From a virus: 64,000 bases of DNA. The stretch covers positions 1-64,000 of IMG/VR virus record IMGVR_UViG_3300042307_001412; one strand, written 5' to 3'. Of this stretch, positions 63,268 through 64,000 are shown piece by piece (the stretch's first letter is position 1; the number at the start of each line of letters is the position of its first letter). The notes under the pieces are model-generated. The model worked only from the letters and a program-made list of their open reading frames with translations. It searched no databases and had not been told where the DNA came from. Position numbers and translations under genes: made by a program.

Positions 63268-64000
63268 ATGACTTCGCTTGACCAATCATTCGTGGATTCG
63301 TATTCTCTAAAACAAGCTCCTTGGGGCTTCAACGGTATGGGGGAAATTGTATTTCTTCGTACTTACAGCCGCAAGAAAGAAGATGGAAACAACGAAACTT
63401 GGCCAGAAACCCTTCAGCGCGTAATCAATGGAGCAATGGAAGTTGGAGTTGAGTACACAAAAGAAGAAGCAGAGGCACTGTTTGACCACTGCTTTAATCT
63501 TCGTTGCTCATTCTCTGGTCGTTCGCTTTGGCAGCTTGGAACGCCTCTTGTTCAGAAGTTCAATGCAACATCACTTAACAACTGCTACTTCACCAACATC
63601 GAAAAGATTGAAGACTTTGAATTGTTGTTCGAATACTTGATGCTTGGTGGTGGCGTTGGCTTCTCCGTTGAGCGCTCAAAGATTCACGACTTGCCAAAGG
63701 TTAAAGCAGGAGTCACAATCACGCACGAACGTTCCAACGATGCAGACATCATTGTCCCTGACTCACGTCAAGGTTGGAAGCGTCTCTTGCATGCAGTGTT
63801 GAAGTCATATTTCGACACGGGTAAGTCTTTCTCATACTCAACAGTTCTTATCCGTGAATACGGTGCGCCATTGAAGACATTTGGTGGCACTGCATCTGGC
63901 CCAGGAGCACTGATTGATGGTATTGCCGACATTTGCAAAGTGATGCAGAATCGTGAGGGCAAGAAGCTCCGTTCAATTGATGTCCTAGACATCTGTAACA
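63268..64000 (+). CDS. Adenosylcobalamin-dependent ribonucleotide reductase (class II), 3'-truncated
   Basis: 244 residues visible; the frame is open at the window end. WGFNGMGEIVFLRTYSR, NNCYFTN (Cys106, of the redox-active pair), MLGGGVGFSVE, and IREYGAPLKTFGGTASGPGAL match B12-dependent RTPR-type NrdJ. Supplies dNTPs for phage replication; depends on host cobalamin. Confidence 0.88.
   Translation, partial: MTSLDQSFVDSYSLKQAPWGFNGMGEIVFLRTYSRKKEDGNNETWPETLQRVINGAMEVGVEYTKEEAEALFDHCFNLRCSFSGRSLWQLGTPLVQKFNATSLNNCYFTNIEKIEDFELLFEYLMLGGGVGFSVERSKIHDLPKVKAGVTITHERSNDADIIVPDSRQGWKRLLHAVLKSYFDTGKSFSYSTVLIREYGAPLKTFGGTASGPGALIDGIADICKVMQNREGKKLRSIDVLDICN

Overview
The window reads as a 64 kb piece of a large double-stranded DNA phage of Actinomycetota. 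The main evidence is three WhiB-type Fe-S proteins, a DUF2746-like protein and small membrane (holin-type) proteins next to an M15 endolysin, threonine-rich linkers, and tightly overlapping genes. No large terminase, portal, capsid or integrase was found, so the rest of the genome lies outside. Taxonomy beyond 'actinophage' is inference. The left edge cuts a beta-helix surface protein and the right edge cuts a B12-dependent ribonucleotide reductase.

Layout. 1-7.3 kb (+): surface/tail protein, SGNH-like protein, lysis cassette (M15 endolysin, membrane proteins, lipoprotein) and a methyltransferase. 7.3-10.2 kb: winged-helix regulator, metallophosphoesterase, proteasome-like Ntn hydrolase. 10.2-12.2 kb: HNH endonuclease, WhiB and ribbon-helix-helix regulators. 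12.3-13.6 kb (-): helicase-loader-like and replication proteins behind a long structured leader. 13.8-17.5 kb: mostly unknown genes plus a DUF1599 protein and a helicase-associated/HTH protein. 17.6-19.9 kb (-): MoxR-type AAA+ ATPase with a VWA/HExxH protein. 20-47 kb: an accessory region of many small genes, mainly on the minus strand, with a plus-strand island (38.1-42.1 kb) that holds WhiB and a HARP/SNF2 helicase. 47-53.7 kb (-): HTH proteins, then a dioxygenase, two SGNH paralogues and a carbamoyltransferase. 53.7-62 kb: one tRNA, a tRNA-like element, nuclease, lytic transglycosylase, SSB, terminase-small-like protein, primase-helicase, WhiB and an H1-like protein. 62-64 kb (+): unknown genes and class II RNR.

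The most striking feature is the 16.6-47.2 kb control architecture. About thirty intergenic copies of one promoter-like element (TTGTAAATCTGATATC, then a TANNNT box at an 18-bp spacing) each face a gene or short operon. The three plus-strand copies precede plus-strand genes. Downstream of most copies is a CTACTAC-rich leader with a Shine-Dalgarno. Upstream there is often an AGCCCCG...CGGGGCT hairpin whose T-run merges into the next -35 box. The region is therefore a string of stand-alone expression cassettes under one regulatory signal.

Further control signals are layered on this: six LexA/SOS-box-like palindromes, two parS-like palindromes in duplicated leaders, a separate ACCCGTA direct-repeat family where the main promoter is absent (44-46.6 kb), a nested-hairpin leader, two near-leaderless genes, and two genes whose only well-placed start is AUA or another rare codon. 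Several genes under 60 codons were found by following promoter, Shine-Dalgarno and overlap, and several start codons were moved for the same reasons.
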